Below are positions 1 to 9,872 of a stretch of DNA of 64,000 nt, piece by piece. Both the position numbers and the translations under genes were made by a program. Position 1 is the first letter of the stretch. Each line of letters begins with the position of its first letter. The notes under the pieces were generated by a model, which worked only from the letters and a program-made list of their open reading frames with translations, made no database searches and was not told the origin of the DNA. The stretch comes from Limnanthes douglasii subsp. nivea (lineage: Eukaryota; Streptophyta; Magnoliopsida; Brassicales; Limnanthaceae), in contig JAUPFV010000003.1 of assembly GCA_036936605.1 (NCBI GenBank), positions 151,250,997-151,314,996 on the forward strand. Direction: 5' to 3'.

Positions 1-1
1 G

Positions 2-706
2 CTGGGAAATATTCAACCGATGCTCAACCTGGAGAGACAAGTGCGAAGTCAATCTACCCTTATCAACAAACTTAACGCAGACAAAGAGACTTTATTTAAC
101 AACCTCCTTAACGCCAATCAGAGTGTTGAGGCATTAAGGAGAGAGATCGAGGAGTTAAAGAAGGGGAAAGAAGACTTGGCCACAAGGCTGGCCACTTCGG
201 AGGGGGTTAACAAAGAACTTCAATCGAAGTATTCTGGCTTGGAAAAGGATCTCTCCACTTCGAATGAGGAGGTGAAGGCCAAATACAATGTCATCCATAC
301 CCTAACCAGTGACAAAATTTCGCTCGAAGATGTTGTGTCTAGAGTTAACCAGGAGAAAGACGATTTGATAAAGGAGCAGGAGAATACAATCCAAGTCAAG
401 ATCGATGCATACACCAACAAGGTGATAGATTCCCAAGAGGAAAGGTATGCTGAAGTCAAATCTGGCATGGTCTTGCTCTTTCATCGAAAATTTCCGAAGA
501 AGAAACTCGGAGATTTGTGGCAATATGTGGTATACAAAGACCTCCCATTCCACACTATGGTTGATGGTGATAGGAACAACTATTCCACTGGTTATGATGA
601 TAACACTGACGAAGATAAAGAGACCGGAGAGAGCCCTAATGAGGAACCCAAAGACCCCAAGAAGAAACCAGATGAGGCTGGAACATCTAAGGGAGCCCAG
701 CCTTAA
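2..706 (+). CDS. Coiled-coil retroelement-type ORF, 3' part
   Basis: The frame is open from base 2 to the TAA at 704-706, so the 5' end lies outside the window; the first ATG is at 20. The protein is almost wholly charged heptad-like coiled coil (roughly residues 1-150, rich in K, E, L, N), then a short region with a KFPKKKLGDLW motif, then an acidic, Pro/Lys-rich tail ending in KGAQP. Coiled-coil ORFs of this kind accompany plant Ty3/gypsy elements and 'putative gypsy-type transposon' proteins. The gypsy pol downstream in the same strand makes an element-encoded origin likely, but no catalytic motif is visible. It could also be a captured host gene fragment. Function unknown. Confidence 0.55.
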   Translation: MGNIQPMLNLERQVRSQSTLINKLNADKETLFNNLLNANQSVEALRREIEELKKGKEDLATRLATSEGVNKELQSKYSGLEKDLSTSNEEVKAKYNVIHTLTSDKISLEDVVSRVNQEKDDLIKEQENTIQVKIDAYTNKVIDSQEERYAEVKSGMVLLFHRKFPKKKLGDLWQYVVYKDLPFHTMVDGDRNNYSTGYDDNTDEDKETGESPNEEPKDPKKKPDEAGTSKGAQP

Positions 707-752
707 AGTTTTAACTATCTTTTATTTTTCTTTAATTCTTGTGTTAGACTAA

Positions 753-848
753 AGTCCTTGGATGGCCAAGGAATTTTTATAACCGTGTCCGGCTCTTGTC
801 CGGATAAACCTTTTCTTTTAAAACTTCAAAGTCCTTGGATGGCCAAGG
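753..848 (+). repeat. Duplicated 19-bp CCTTGG/CCAAGG hairpin unit
   Basis: The string AGTCCTTGGATGGCCAAGG occurs at 753-771 and again at 830-848. Each copy is itself an inverted repeat (CCTTGG, 4-base loop, CCAAGG). A shorter CCGG...CCGG phrase (ccggctcttgtccgg) lies between them. They sit just after the coiled-coil ORF, in what is probably retroelement 3' noncoding sequence. Confidence 0.7.
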
Positions 849-1169
849 CATTTTACATGTTTTAATATCATTTCCTGGTGCTAGCCGGGCAGTTTTACCT
901 TACACAATTCTTGCATTGTTTTATGTTTGCCAAATTTTGATGGCTAATGTTTAAATAGCCCCTAGTCATTTTACAAGTATTTTAAGGTGAGAGTGTTTAA
1001 ATTCTCTGATGACAAATGTTTAAATGGTCATCACTCCACCAGATCAATCCAGTCTGTCAGTGATACTGAGAAAGTTTTAAAAAAACTATCAATCAAACCA
1101 CTCTGAATTTTTTAAGAAGGCATCAAATTTCATTAAAAAACCAGACACCTCATTAAAACCTCCCTGCGC
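849..1169. other. No gene seen; AT-rich probable retroelement UTR
   Basis: No open frame or RNA gene is apparent. The phrase tgtttaaat recurs at about 950, 985 and 1018. The sequence is consistent with noncoding retroelement DNA. Confidence 0.4.
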
Positions 1170-1209
1170 CAATTAAATTCCATCAAAGGCCAGGTCGCAC
1201 TGTGGAGAC
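1170..1209 (-). mobile_element. Reverse-strand scrap of gypsy pol
   Basis: About 40 bases read in reverse match the plus-strand gypsy pol at 3433-3475 (region ggtctccacagtgcgacc and the following cctttgatgaaat). It directly abuts the TRIM remnant. The same gypsy phrase also abuts the second TRIM copy at 5930-5955. It therefore marks a rearrangement breakpoint and is not a gene. Confidence 0.65.
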
Positions 1210-1294
1210 CCGTATATTTCATACTAGTTGAGGTATGTTCTTACTTATATACGGAGGCGGAATATGCGGACCGGACCCATATATTCCCAACACG

Positions 1295-1306
1295 TGGTAT
1301 CAGAGC
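1295..1306 (+). other. Primer-binding site, initiator tRNA-Met type
   Basis: TGGTATCAGAGC, the complement of the 3' end of plant initiator tRNA-Met and the standard plant retrotransposon PBS, begins two bases after the LTR end CA at 1292. Confidence 0.85.
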
Positions 1307-1603
1307 GTCAGGCCCAGACGGAACGCGATGGTTGTGAAATTCTCGGAGGTCGAACATGATGAACCAGTAGCCATATGATCAAGGTGATCTGCTCTAGAGA
1401 TCCTAGTTCAGAGTGCTCGTGGCTTATCAAGCAGTGTGGCTTGATTGGAGTGGCGCTAAGGAACAAGACAGTGTGGTCTAAGAGGAGGTGAGCAGTAACA
1501 TCCGTAGTGCCTCTATAGTTAGGTAGTCTCCAACCTGATTAGAGTGGGCGGATGAAAGTCAATTGAGAGGAGGCTAAGAGGTACTTTGTTCGAGATGAGG
1601 ATT

Positions 1604-1793
1604 TGTTAGGGTGGCGACCAAAGTCCCACATCCCACATCGGTTAAACATGGAAAGATCAGTGGTATATAAATAAGAACATACCTCAACTAGTATGAGGCC
1701 TTTTGGTAGTGGACCAAATGCAAAGCCGTGAGGGCCTTCGGGTGCCAAAGCGGACAATATCATACTAGTGTCGAGACCGGTTGTGTTCTTACC
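1604..1793 (+). repeat. TRIM 3' LTR, truncated
   Basis: Starts TGTTAGGGTGGCGACC and carries the doubled phrase tcccacatcccacatcgg. It matches the minus-strand LTR at 5570-5806 but stops at about 1793, where sequence switches to gypsy protease. An internal inverted repeat (agaacatacctcaactag versus a catactag...gttcttac segment) would let the LTR fold into a hairpin. Confidence 0.7.
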
Positions 1794-2363
1794 CTGGCTA
1801 CTCAGTTCGAAGGAGGCATGACCTCCTATCAATCGCAAATTCCTTTTCCCTTCATTGTTTTTGACGAAGATGATTTCAAAGACATAGTTGGTCCCCATAA
1901 AGATGTTGTGGTGATAGGAGCATCCATTAAGGGCAATGACATTAGACGAATTTTGGTGGACACTGGCAGCTCAGCCAATATCCTATTTTTAACTTCCTAT
2001 AAGCAAATGAAGAATCCAGCAGTGATTCAGCGTTCGAACAGGTCAATTGTGGGTTTCACTGGAAGCTCTGCGGACGTAATCGGAGAGTTTGAGGAGGAGG
2101 TTTTATTGGGCAAGGGACCTTTTAAGAAGATGGTCAGAGTATTTTTCATTATGGTGGATTTCCCCACGTGCTACAATGCCATTTTGGGAAGGTCTTGGCT
2201 CTCCATGATGCATATTGTGGCTTCCACAGTCCACCAATGTTTAAAATACGATGTGCAAGGACAAGTGGGAGTTGTCTGGAGTAGTCAAAAGATAGCAAGG
2301 GAATGTTATGCAACAGCACTGGCCTCTCGAACTTTGGGGGCAGTTCGGATCAGTGAGGATTAG
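1794..2363 (+). pseudogene. Gypsy aspartic protease fragment
   Basis: Part of the frame open at 1728-2363. It contains the retropepsin active site DTGSSANILF, preceded by VVIGASIKGNDIRRILV and followed by YNAILGRSWL, the usual plant gypsy protease landmarks. The active-site Asp-Thr-Gly is intact in this copy. The reading frame begins inside TRIM LTR sequence, so no gag remains upstream. It ends with TAG at 2361-2363, and the link to RT passes through another frame at 2308-2499. Confidence 0.85.
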
Positions 2364-3475
2364 CAGTTTGAGGGGCCCTTTGGGGGAGAGGGTGAAATTG
2401 ATGACCCCAGAGAGACCCTTAGTGTTTAAATACCAATTGAAGAGGTTGAAACTCACTCTTTGGCTGAAGGAAGAATCGTCAAGATCGGATATAAGATGAC
2501 ATCAGAAATGAAGATCAAAATGTTATGTTTTGTAAGAGTCCATCAGCATGTTTTTGCTTGGTGCAATGCTGATGTAACCGGAGTACCAGCATATGTTATA
2601 TCACACCAACTATCCATCCGAAGAGATACAACACCTGTTGTACAGAAGAGAAGAGCTTTTTCTAAGGAGAAAGCTGATGTCATAGTTCAAGAAGTTGGTC
2701 GCCTAACTAAGATGGGGCACATAAAGGAATCTCAGTACCCTTTATAGACAACCAATCCGGTGTTAGTAAAAAACAAAAATGGGAAATGGCGAATGTGCAT
2801 CGACTTTACAGACCTTAATAGGGCTTGCCCAAAAGACCTATATCCGGTCCCTCATATCGATCAGTTAGTGGACTCCACATCTGGAAACAAGTTGTTGTCC
2901 TTTATGGATGCCTTCTCTGGGTATAATCAGAATCAAGTGGATCCGAAGGATCAAGAACACACTACTTTTGTTACTGATAGGGGCCTTCATTGTTATAAGG
3001 TGATGCATTTTGGGTTAAATAATGTTGGGGCTACTTATCAGAGGTTGGTGAACAAAGATTTCGCTGATCAGATTGGAAGAAACATGGAAGTCTACATTGA
3101 TGGCGTGATGGTAAAGAGGCTGGAAGAAGAGCTACACTTGAGAGATCTGCAAGAAACTTTTGCCAACTTGGTAAAAGTTAATTTAAAGTTGAATCCAGAG
3201 AAGTATGTTTTTGGAGTACAGTCCGGAAATTTTTTAGGGTATGTGATAAGTGAGAAAGGGATACAGCCTGATCGAGACCAGCTCAATGCTTTACTGCAGA
3301 TGGATCTTCCTCGGAATATTAAAGAAGTACAAAGATTGACAGGGAGGTTAGCTGCTCTAAACCATTTTATCTCAAGGTCTTCCGGTAGGTGTGCCCCGTT
3401 TTTCTAAACTTTAAAGGGTGCCAAAGAATTTAATTGGTCTCCACAGTGCGACCAGGCCTTTGATGAAATATGCGG
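1794..3475 (+). repeat. Left arm of large inverted repeat (gypsy PR-RT)
   Basis: This segment is nearly identical in reverse complement to 5919-7610. In the RT stretch I compared, the encoded proteins differ at two positions only (VPH/VPQ, NQN/NQI). About 2.4 kb separate the arms. Confidence 0.9.
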
Positions 3476-3590
3476 ATGTGCCTTTGATGAAATAAAAAAA
3501 CATTTATCCTCTCCTTAAAGTCTGTTTAAACCTACTGATGGAGAAACACCGTACATATATTTTGCAGTCTCCGAATGTGCCATAAGTGCG
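2460..3590 (+). pseudogene. Gypsy reverse transcriptase, broken
   Basis: Two same-strand segments (2460-2747 and 2760-3407) encode the linker and RT fingers-palm. They are separated by a TAG at 2745-2747 just before the VLVKNKNGKWRMC motif. ACPKD, MDAFSGYNQ and LGYVIS are recognisable. The catalytic YxDD box reads YIDG, so the second catalytic Asp is lost. A TAA follows CAPFF at 3405. A short internal duplication of cctttgatgaaata occurs at 3458-3497. The minus-strand copy shares both the TAG and the YIDG change. Confidence 0.9.
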
Positions 3591-4649
3591 GTGCTAGTAA
3601 GAGAGGTGGATAATTATCCTCGTCCAATGTACTACATCAGCAAAAGCCTTATGGATGCTGAAAAGAGGTATTTAAAACTTGAAAAACTAGCACTGGTTTT
3701 AGTGATTGCTGTTAGGAAAATGAGACTCTACTTTCAGTCTCATTCTATTATTGTCCGAACGTCTTTTCCCTTGACAAACGTTCTTCAAAAGGCATAAGTA
3801 TCAAGCAGAATGACCAAATGGTCAGTGGATTTGGGGGATTATGATATTGATTTTGCCCTTCGAACCGCAGTCAAGGCTCAATTTATTGCTGATTTCCTAG
3901 TTGAATTCCATTCGGACAGAGACACTAAGCAAGCAACATGTGAAAAAACTAAGAAAGTATGGGTTGTCCGGACTCATGGTGGATCAAGTACCATGGGTTG
4001 TGGTGTCGGGATATGTTTAACCTCTCCGTATGGCGACAAAATATACCAAGCTATATGTTTTTCTCTCAGGGCTTCTAATAATGAGTCTGAATATGAAGCT
4101 GTTATAGCTCGTTTAAAGTTAGCCTTAATTTGTGGAGCCAAAAGGGTTAGGTTAATGAGTGATTCTCAGCTTCTTATCCATCATGCACAAGGTCAATATG
4201 AGGCAAAAAAGGAGCAGTTAATTAAATATATAGTCATTCTTAAAGAAGTGGCACTTAACTTCAAAGAAATAACCTATGAGCACATACCCAGAACAGAGAA
4301 CACACTAGCAGACTCCTTGGCAACCATAGCATATTCTGAGTCCTATCCATGGATTCAAGTGCAAGAATGCTCATCCATTCAATTCAATCAGAGCAAGGGA
4401 GAAGAGGAAAATTTTAATATACAAGTGAGTCAACCTCAAGACTGGAGGTATCCTCTTTTTCAATACATTTCAGATGGCATATTGCCTCCGGAAATAGCAG
4501 TAGCAAGAAAAGTGAAGTATAAGGCTCTTGCATTTGTAATCCTAAAAGACATTCTTTACAAGAAGTCTTTTAGTAGACCTCTCTTGCGATGTTTGGGGAT
4601 TGAAGAATCCCAAATAGTGTTGTCTGAACTGCATGATGGTGAAGGGTAA
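3591..4649 (+). pseudogene. Gypsy RT connection and RNase H domain, degenerate
   Basis: 3591-3797 encodes the connection region (PMYYISKSL, AEKRYLKLEKLALVL). 3810-4649 encodes the tail of that region and a plant-type RNase H: NNESEYEAVI (Glu), LMSDSQLL (Asp) and NTLADSLA (Asp) are present, but the first catalytic Asp motif, usually VDGSS, reads THGGSS. A TAA at 3795-3797 separates the two frames. The end of the segment runs into the integrase zinc-binding region, where the frame stops at 4649. Confidence 0.8.
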
Positions 4650-5569
4650 GCACACTGTGGTTATAGAGCTTTAACCCGAAGAGTCTTGTTGGCTGGATAC
4701 TACTAGCCCTCCATCATGGAAGATGCCAAGGAATTGGTGAAGAATTGTGATCCATGCCAATGATATGGTAATGAAATTCATATCCCAGCTGTACCTTTGG
4801 AGTCGATTCCTGAGCCAATACATTTTGCTCGTTGGGGGCTAGATCTGGTGGGACCTCTACCGATGGCGTCCGGAGGGTGTAGAACTGTCATTGTTGCCAT
4901 TGATTATTTCTCAAAGTTGATAGAAGCAGCCTCACTGGCACGAACTACTTCAAAAGCTGTTATAAAGTTTATCTTATCTAATATTTATTGTATATTTGGG
5001 GTTCCACAAAAGATAACCACAGACAATGGGCCACAATTCGATAATAAAGATATGGAGAATTCATGCGCCTCTACAGGTATTCAACATTTCTTATCTTCTC
5101 CTTTTCACCCATAGGCGAATGGTCAGGTTGAAGTAGCAAACAGGACCCTCATGTCCGGTCTTAAAAAGAATCTAGAAGGGACTGCTGGAAAGTGGCCAAA
5201 CTATCTACAAGAAGTAATATGGGCCTACCGGACTACTCCTGGGGCTGCTACACAGGAATCCCCATTTTCCTTGGTATATGGTATGGATGCAATAGCTCCT
5301 ATAGAGGCAACTCTTCCTTCATTTAGAGTCCACAATTTTTCCGAACAGGCTAATGAAGTGGCAATCAGAAGTCAACTCGACTTGATAGAAGAAAAAAGAG
5401 TTAAGGCTCATCTCAGAGCCACGCACTATTAGGGATTGATGAGAAGCATGTTTGCTTCTAGAGTCAGAAGGAAAGATTTTCAACCAGAGGATAAAGTGTT
5501 GAGAAAATTCTTCCTACATATTAAGGAGAATCAATTCGGCAAGCTAGCTCCAAATTGGGAAGGACCCTA
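4650..5569 (+). pseudogene. Gypsy integrase, broken
   Basis: Recognisable in successive interrupted frames (4797-5114, 5151-5432, 5436 onward). The HHCC zinc-binding region upstream is damaged (…NCDPCQ then a stop). The catalytic core carries WGLDLVGP (first Asp), TTDNGPQF (second Asp) and GQVEVANR (Glu); a TAG splits the core between HP and ANGQVE at 5112-5114. The C-terminal part includes YGMDAIAPIEA and the start of the GPY/F module (NWEGPY), where the TRIM intervenes. Confidence 0.85.
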
Positions 5570-5918
5570 TGTTGGGAATATGGGGTCTCGTCCGCATATT
5601 CCGCCTCCGTATATAAGTAAGAACACAACCGATCTCAACACTAGTATGATATTGTCCGCTTTGGCACCCGAAGGGCCTCACGGCTTTGCATTTGGTCCAC
5701 TACCAAAAGGCCTCATTCTAGTTGAGGTATGTTCTTACTTATATACCGCTGATCCTTCCCATGTTTAACCGATGTGGGATGTGGGACTTTGGTCGCCACC
5801 CTAACAAATCCTCCTCTCGAACAAAGTACCACTTAGCCTCCTCTCAATTGACTTTCATCCGCCCACTCTAATCAGGTTGGAGACTATCTGACCATAGAGG
5901 CACTACGGATGTTACTGA
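5570..5918 (-). mobile_element. TRIM-like element, copy 2: full 3' LTR and partial interior
   Basis: On the minus strand an LTR runs from TGTTAGGG (5806) to CCCAACA (5570), 237 bp, preceded by the polypurine tract cgagaggagg (about 5810-5820) and about 100 bp of interior matching copy 1. At 5918 the interior switches to minus-strand gypsy RT. The LTR contains tataagtaagaaca and its inverse tgttcttacttata, giving a strong internal hairpin. The outer end joins the plus-strand gypsy integrase. Confidence 0.75.
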
Positions 5919-7552
5919 AATTCTTTGGAGGCCTGGTCGCACTGTGGAGACCAATTAAATTCTTTGGCACCCTTTAAAGTTTGGAAAAACGGGGCACACC
6001 TACCGGAAGACCTTGAGATAAAATGGTTTAGAGCAGCTAACCTCCCTGTCAATCTTTGTACTTCTTTAATATTCCGAGGAAGATCCATCTGCAGTAAAGC
6101 ATTGAGCTGGTCTCGATCAGGCTGTATCCCTTTCTCACTTATCACATACCCTAAAAAATTTCCGGACTGTACTCCAAAAACATACTTCTCTGGATTCAAC
6201 TTTAAATTAACTTTTACCAAGTTGGCAAAAGTTTCTTGCAGATCTCTCAAGTGTAGCTCTTCTTCCAGCCTCTTTACCATCACGCCATCAATGTAGACTT
6301 CCATGTTTCTTCCAATCTGATCAGCGAAATCTTTGTTCACCAACCTCTGATAAGTAGCCCCAACATTATTTAACCCAAAATGCATCACCTTATAACAATG
6401 AAGGCCCCTATCAGTAACAAAAGTAGTGTGTTCTTGATCCTTCGGATCCACTTGAATCTGATTATACCCAGAGAAGGCATCCATAAAGGACAACAACTTG
6501 TTTCCAGATGTGGAGTCCACTAACTGATCGATCTGAGGGACCGGATATAGGTCTTTTGGGCAAGCCCTATTAAGGTCTGTAAAGTCGATGCACATTCGCC
6601 ATTTCCCATTTTTGTTTTTTACTAACACCGGATTGGTTGTCTATAAAGGGTACTGAGATTCCTTTATGTGCCCCATCTTAGTTAGGCGACCAACTTCTTG
6701 AACTATGACATCAGCTTTCTCCTTAGAAAAAGCCCTTCTCTTCTGTACAACAGGTGTTGTATCTCTTCGGATGGATAGTTGGTGTGATATAACATATGCT
6801 GGTACTCCGGTTACATCAGCATTGCACCAAGCAAAAACATGCTGATGGACTCTTACAAAACATAACATTTTGATCTTCATTTCTGATGTCATCTTATATC
6901 TGATCTTGACGATTCTTCCTTCAGCCAAAGAGTGAGTTTCAACCTCTTCAATTGGTATTTAAACACTAAGGGTCTCTCTGGGGTCATCAATTTCACCCTC
7001 TCCCCCAAAGGGCCCCTCAAACTGCTAATCCTCACTGATCCGAACTGCCCCCAAAGTTCGAGAGGCCAGTGATGTTGCATAACATTCCCTTGCTATCTTT
7101 TGACTACTCCAGACAACTCCCACTTGTCCTTGCACATCGTATTTTAAACATTGGTGGACTGTGGAAGCCACAATATGCATCATGGAGAGCCAAGACCTTC
7201 CCAAAATGGCATTGTAGCACGTGGGGAAATCCACCATAATGAAAAATACTCTGACCATCTTCTTAAAAGGTCCCTTGCCCAATAAAACCTCCTCCTCAAA
7301 CTCTCCGATTACGTCCGCAGAGCTTCCAGTGAAACCCACAATTGACCTGTTCGAACGCTGAATCACTGCTGGATTCTTCATTTGCTTATAGGAAGTTAAA
7401 AATAGGATATTTGCTGAGCTCACAGTGTCCACCAAAATTCGTCTAATGTCATTGCCCCCAATGGATGCTCCTATCACCACAACATCTTCATGGGGACCAA
7501 CTATGTCTTTGAAATCATCTTCGTCAAAAACAATGAAGGGAAAAGGAATTTG
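5919..7552 (-). pseudogene. Gypsy protease and partial RT, minus copy
   Basis: Frames 7025-7480, 6889-7080, 6641-6928 and 5912-6628 encode protease, linker and RT. The protease active site reads DTVSSA instead of DTGSSA. RT retains MDAFSGYNQIQV but has YIDG at the catalytic box and the same TAG after SQYPL as the plus copy. The RT is truncated after the connection start, by the junction at 5919. Confidence 0.88.
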
Positions 7553-7610
7553 CTATTGATAGGAGGTCATGCCTCCTTCGAACTGAGTAGCCAGGGTGTG
7601 AACATGCCTC
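5919..7610 (-). repeat. Right arm of large inverted repeat (gypsy PR-RT)
   Basis: Reverse complement of 1794-3475 with very few differences. It shares the TAG before VLVKNKNGKW and the YIDG lesion in the RT catalytic box. Confidence 0.9.
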
Positions 7611-9394
7611 TTCCTTGAAGAAGAAGTTGGTTCAGTCATGGTGTCGCCTCCAAATATGGTAAGTGACTCAAAAAAGCTTATGAGCCCGGACACCGTCTTG
7701 CTGGATTCTGTGATAACACCCACCTTATTCCGGGCTGGATCAGGATCTAGATACTCTGATTCCACATCGAATCTTTCAATTATCACCATAGCCCCATCCG
7801 GAGCCGATGTCCCTGCGTTGTTTGTTGGGCCGGTCCGATGAGCATTATCAAGCCTATTCACATTTCTTCTTTTAAAATAAGCACCCAATTTTCCTCTTTC
7901 AATCAAGTTTTGCACCTATTGTTTCAAAGCGGTGCAGTCTTCTTTGTTATGACCAATATCATGATGATATTGGCAGAAACAATTATTACGAGTTTCCTTG
8001 GGAGATTGAGGCGCAACTGGCTTCCTGAAATGTACTTCGTCTTTTGTTTTATCATAGATGGTTGCCACATTCTCTTTTAACTCGGCAAACCACTCCGGTT
8101 GAACCCAAGGCCCTCGATTATTTCTGGATTGTTGGATCTGAGCTGGTGCTGGGTGGGATTGAGCCTTGACCCTGCTGGGACCCTGTCCGACTTCCTTAGC
8201 CTTGTACCCGGACTGATTCTTGTTCTGATTTGGTGCAGCTGGGGCCGATCTCACTTGCCTATGCACCATGGTCTTCTTTGTTTCATCTATATTGATCTGT
8301 TTTCCCACCTGATTCAGCAAACCACCCCACATTATGGTCTTCTTACTGGTTACTGAATCAACCAAATTGCCAGGGTTCAAACCCTGCCTTAGAGAAGCTA
8401 TTGCTACTTGCTCAAAGGAATCAGCTAATCCATTCTTGGTGTTCACAAAGCGACTTATGTATTCTTTCAAGGATTCATTTGGTTCTGGGGCAGAATGGAT
8501 AATAGTGTCTCAATTTCCATTCACCTCTTTACTTCCAACAAACTGCCTCCGGAAGGCCATCCAAAAAGTATCTAAATTTCTGATGCAGCCATGTGGCAGG
8601 CTATTATACCACTTCAGAGCACTCCTCGTAAAAGACTGGGAGAATGCTCTACAAAGAAACTTATCATCATCGCCAAAATTCATCATAAAGTTTTTAAATT
8701 GCTCGAGATGATGATTTGGATCTTTACTCCCAACGTATTTTTCCATCTTTGTACTGTCGAACCTCTTAGGAATGTTTCCGAACAATATCTTGGAAGACAA
8801 TGGAGATTGTCTCCAATTCCGGCCACGACTAAACACATTATCTTCATTGGGAGTTGCAAAGATACCTGGTTCATCATGAAAAGTGAAAGGATCCATCAAC
8901 AACCGGTCTACATGCCTCCGGCCATGGTTGTGGCCATGAGATAACCATTTTCCCAGATGCCTTTTCATCCTTCCATGCCTGTCTCTCTTTCTTGAATACT
9001 TTTTAACCAACTTTTGCTTCTTTTTAGAACAACCTTCATCACTGCTGGATGACAGGGACTTCTCAACTCCATCTTCGTTCGAGGAGCTACTAGAAGATTA
9101 TGAATCTAAATCTGAGCTCTCCACTGGTTTAGACCGGTGAGACTTTTTTGAGCTAGCATGAGTCTTTTTAGTACTCACATGGGTCTTTGCTGATGGGTCA
9201 TGCTCCCTTGGATTGTCAGTGTGGTGAACGTCTGACACTTTTGATTTTTCTTTTAAGCCCATCTCTACCCTTTTAGCAGCCCTCAAGGCTTTTATCTCAG
9301 CTTTCAATCTATCTCTCTCTTCAATCGTATATTCATCGTTCTCTCCCACCACTTCTGCCAAAGTTGGTGGCACTGCATGCTCGTCCGGATTCAT
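7553..9394 (-). pseudogene. Gypsy gag polyprotein, interrupted
   Basis: Four frames that would be continuous but for stops (9394-9098, 9010-8510, 8470-7916, 7915-7553). The N-terminal part is highly charged with coiled-coil character (residues IEERDRLKAEIKALRAAKR). The central part is a retrotransposon gag domain (HHLEQFKNFMMNF, CRAFSQSF, ALKWYNSLP). The nucleocapsid-like motif CQYHHDIGHNKEDC follows. A protease linker ending HTLATQFEGGMTSYQ leads into the protease. The stops at about 9097, 8508 and 7913 are single substitutions, so decay is recent. Confidence 0.88.
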
Positions 9395-9444
9395 TCGAAC
9401 TGGCTTTTCTTGATGGTTTCAAATGCTAGATTCAGGCACCTTCT

Positions 9445-9466
9445 CCTCCCACTGTGATCGCCAATT
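9445..9466 (-). other. Probable primer-binding site of the minus gypsy copy
   Basis: On the minus strand the LTR end is followed at once by ATTGGCGATCACAGTGGG. Many plant Tat/Ogre elements carry a TTGGCG-type PBS at this place. The exact priming tRNA was not verified. Confidence 0.5.
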
Positions 9467-9872
9467 TGGTGTGGATTATTTTCGCCTGAGGGTAATTTGG
9501 TCAGGTGTTTTGTGGTGTTTCAAAGGTATTTAATGTTTGGGTGTTTTGTAGTGAGAGATTTAAGCTACCTGGTTGTATTAAATGTTCATTATCCTCAATA
9601 ATGAAAGTGGTTGGGTATTTATACCCTTAATTATGGGTCATATGGGCTTTCGGGTCAAACTTATGAAACTGGGTCGAATTCAAAAACACATTAGTTTATT
9701 AAATAGATTAGAAATTAGCTTAGTCAAAAGGTGATTAGTTTCTAGTACTTTCGTCTAGTCCTGATGGTTCAGTGGGTGGCTTTTGTCCGAATTTCCCCTG
9801 TCCGGTTTCTTCAGTGAGTGACAAATATTTCCGGACTCATCCAGAAGGTACATCATTTTTGTATCTGTAACA
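9467..9872 (-). repeat. Probable 5' LTR of the minus gypsy copy
   Basis: The plus-strand text begins TGGTGTGG at 9467 and ends CTGTAACA at 9872, about 406 bp with TG...CA ends, next to the PBS. A TATA-like tataaata lies on the minus strand at about 9617-9624, suitable for an LTR promoter. There is no second LTR in the window to confirm the limits. Confidence 0.5.

Larger units (their letters stand above)
1208..1793 (+). mobile_element. TRIM-like miniature LTR element, copy 1 (truncated)
   Basis: A small non-coding LTR element. A 5' LTR remnant ends in TTCCCAACA at 1292 and is followed by a primer-binding site at 1295. The internal region is only about 300 bp with no ORF of note. A purine-rich tract at 1592-1601 precedes a 3' LTR that opens with TGTTAGGGTGG at 1604 and is cut at about 1793 by fusion to gypsy protease sequence. 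The TGTTAGG...CCCAACA ends, tRNA-Met-type PBS and tiny interior fit the TRIM class. The second copy at 5570-5918 shows the full LTR is 237 bp. Both LTRs here are incomplete, so the copy cannot be mobilised as it stands. Confidence 0.7.
1794..5569 (+). mobile_element. Ty3/gypsy (Tat-like) pol fragment, plus copy
   Basis: A 5'-truncated Ty3/gypsy element holding protease, reverse transcriptase, RNase H and integrase in the canonical order. The start is a junction with the TRIM LTR (shared bases around ttac/cctggctactcag). The end is interrupted at 5569-5570 by the minus-strand TRIM, in the NWEGPY segment of the integrase C terminus. No LTR of its own remains. Frame breaks and stops occur throughout. 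Residues ACPKD, MDAFSGYNQ and YGMDA are typical of the plant Tat/Athila side of the family. Confidence 0.9.
5919..9872 (-). mobile_element. Ty3/gypsy (Tat-like) 5' half, minus copy
   Basis: Read on the minus strand: LTR (9872-9467), PBS, gag, protease and the first part of RT, cut at 5919 by the TRIM junction. It supplies the 5' half that the plus copy lacks, while the two overlap across protease and RT with near identity. Frame breaks are few but real, and the protease and RT active sites are mutated. Confidence 0.9.

Noticed and set aside
1604..1793. Cassandra-type TRIM with a 5S rRNA domain in its LTR
   Set aside because: The LTR lacks recognisable 5S box A/C text, so only the general TRIM class is claimed.
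1539..1898. Open frame on the minus strand across the TRIM LTR and gypsy start
   Set aside because: It is the antisense of LTR and protease sequence and crosses a rearrangement junction.
5925..6296. Plus-strand open frame of 123 codons
   Set aside because: Antisense shadow of the minus-strand gypsy RT. The same shadow appears on the other arm at 3092-3286.
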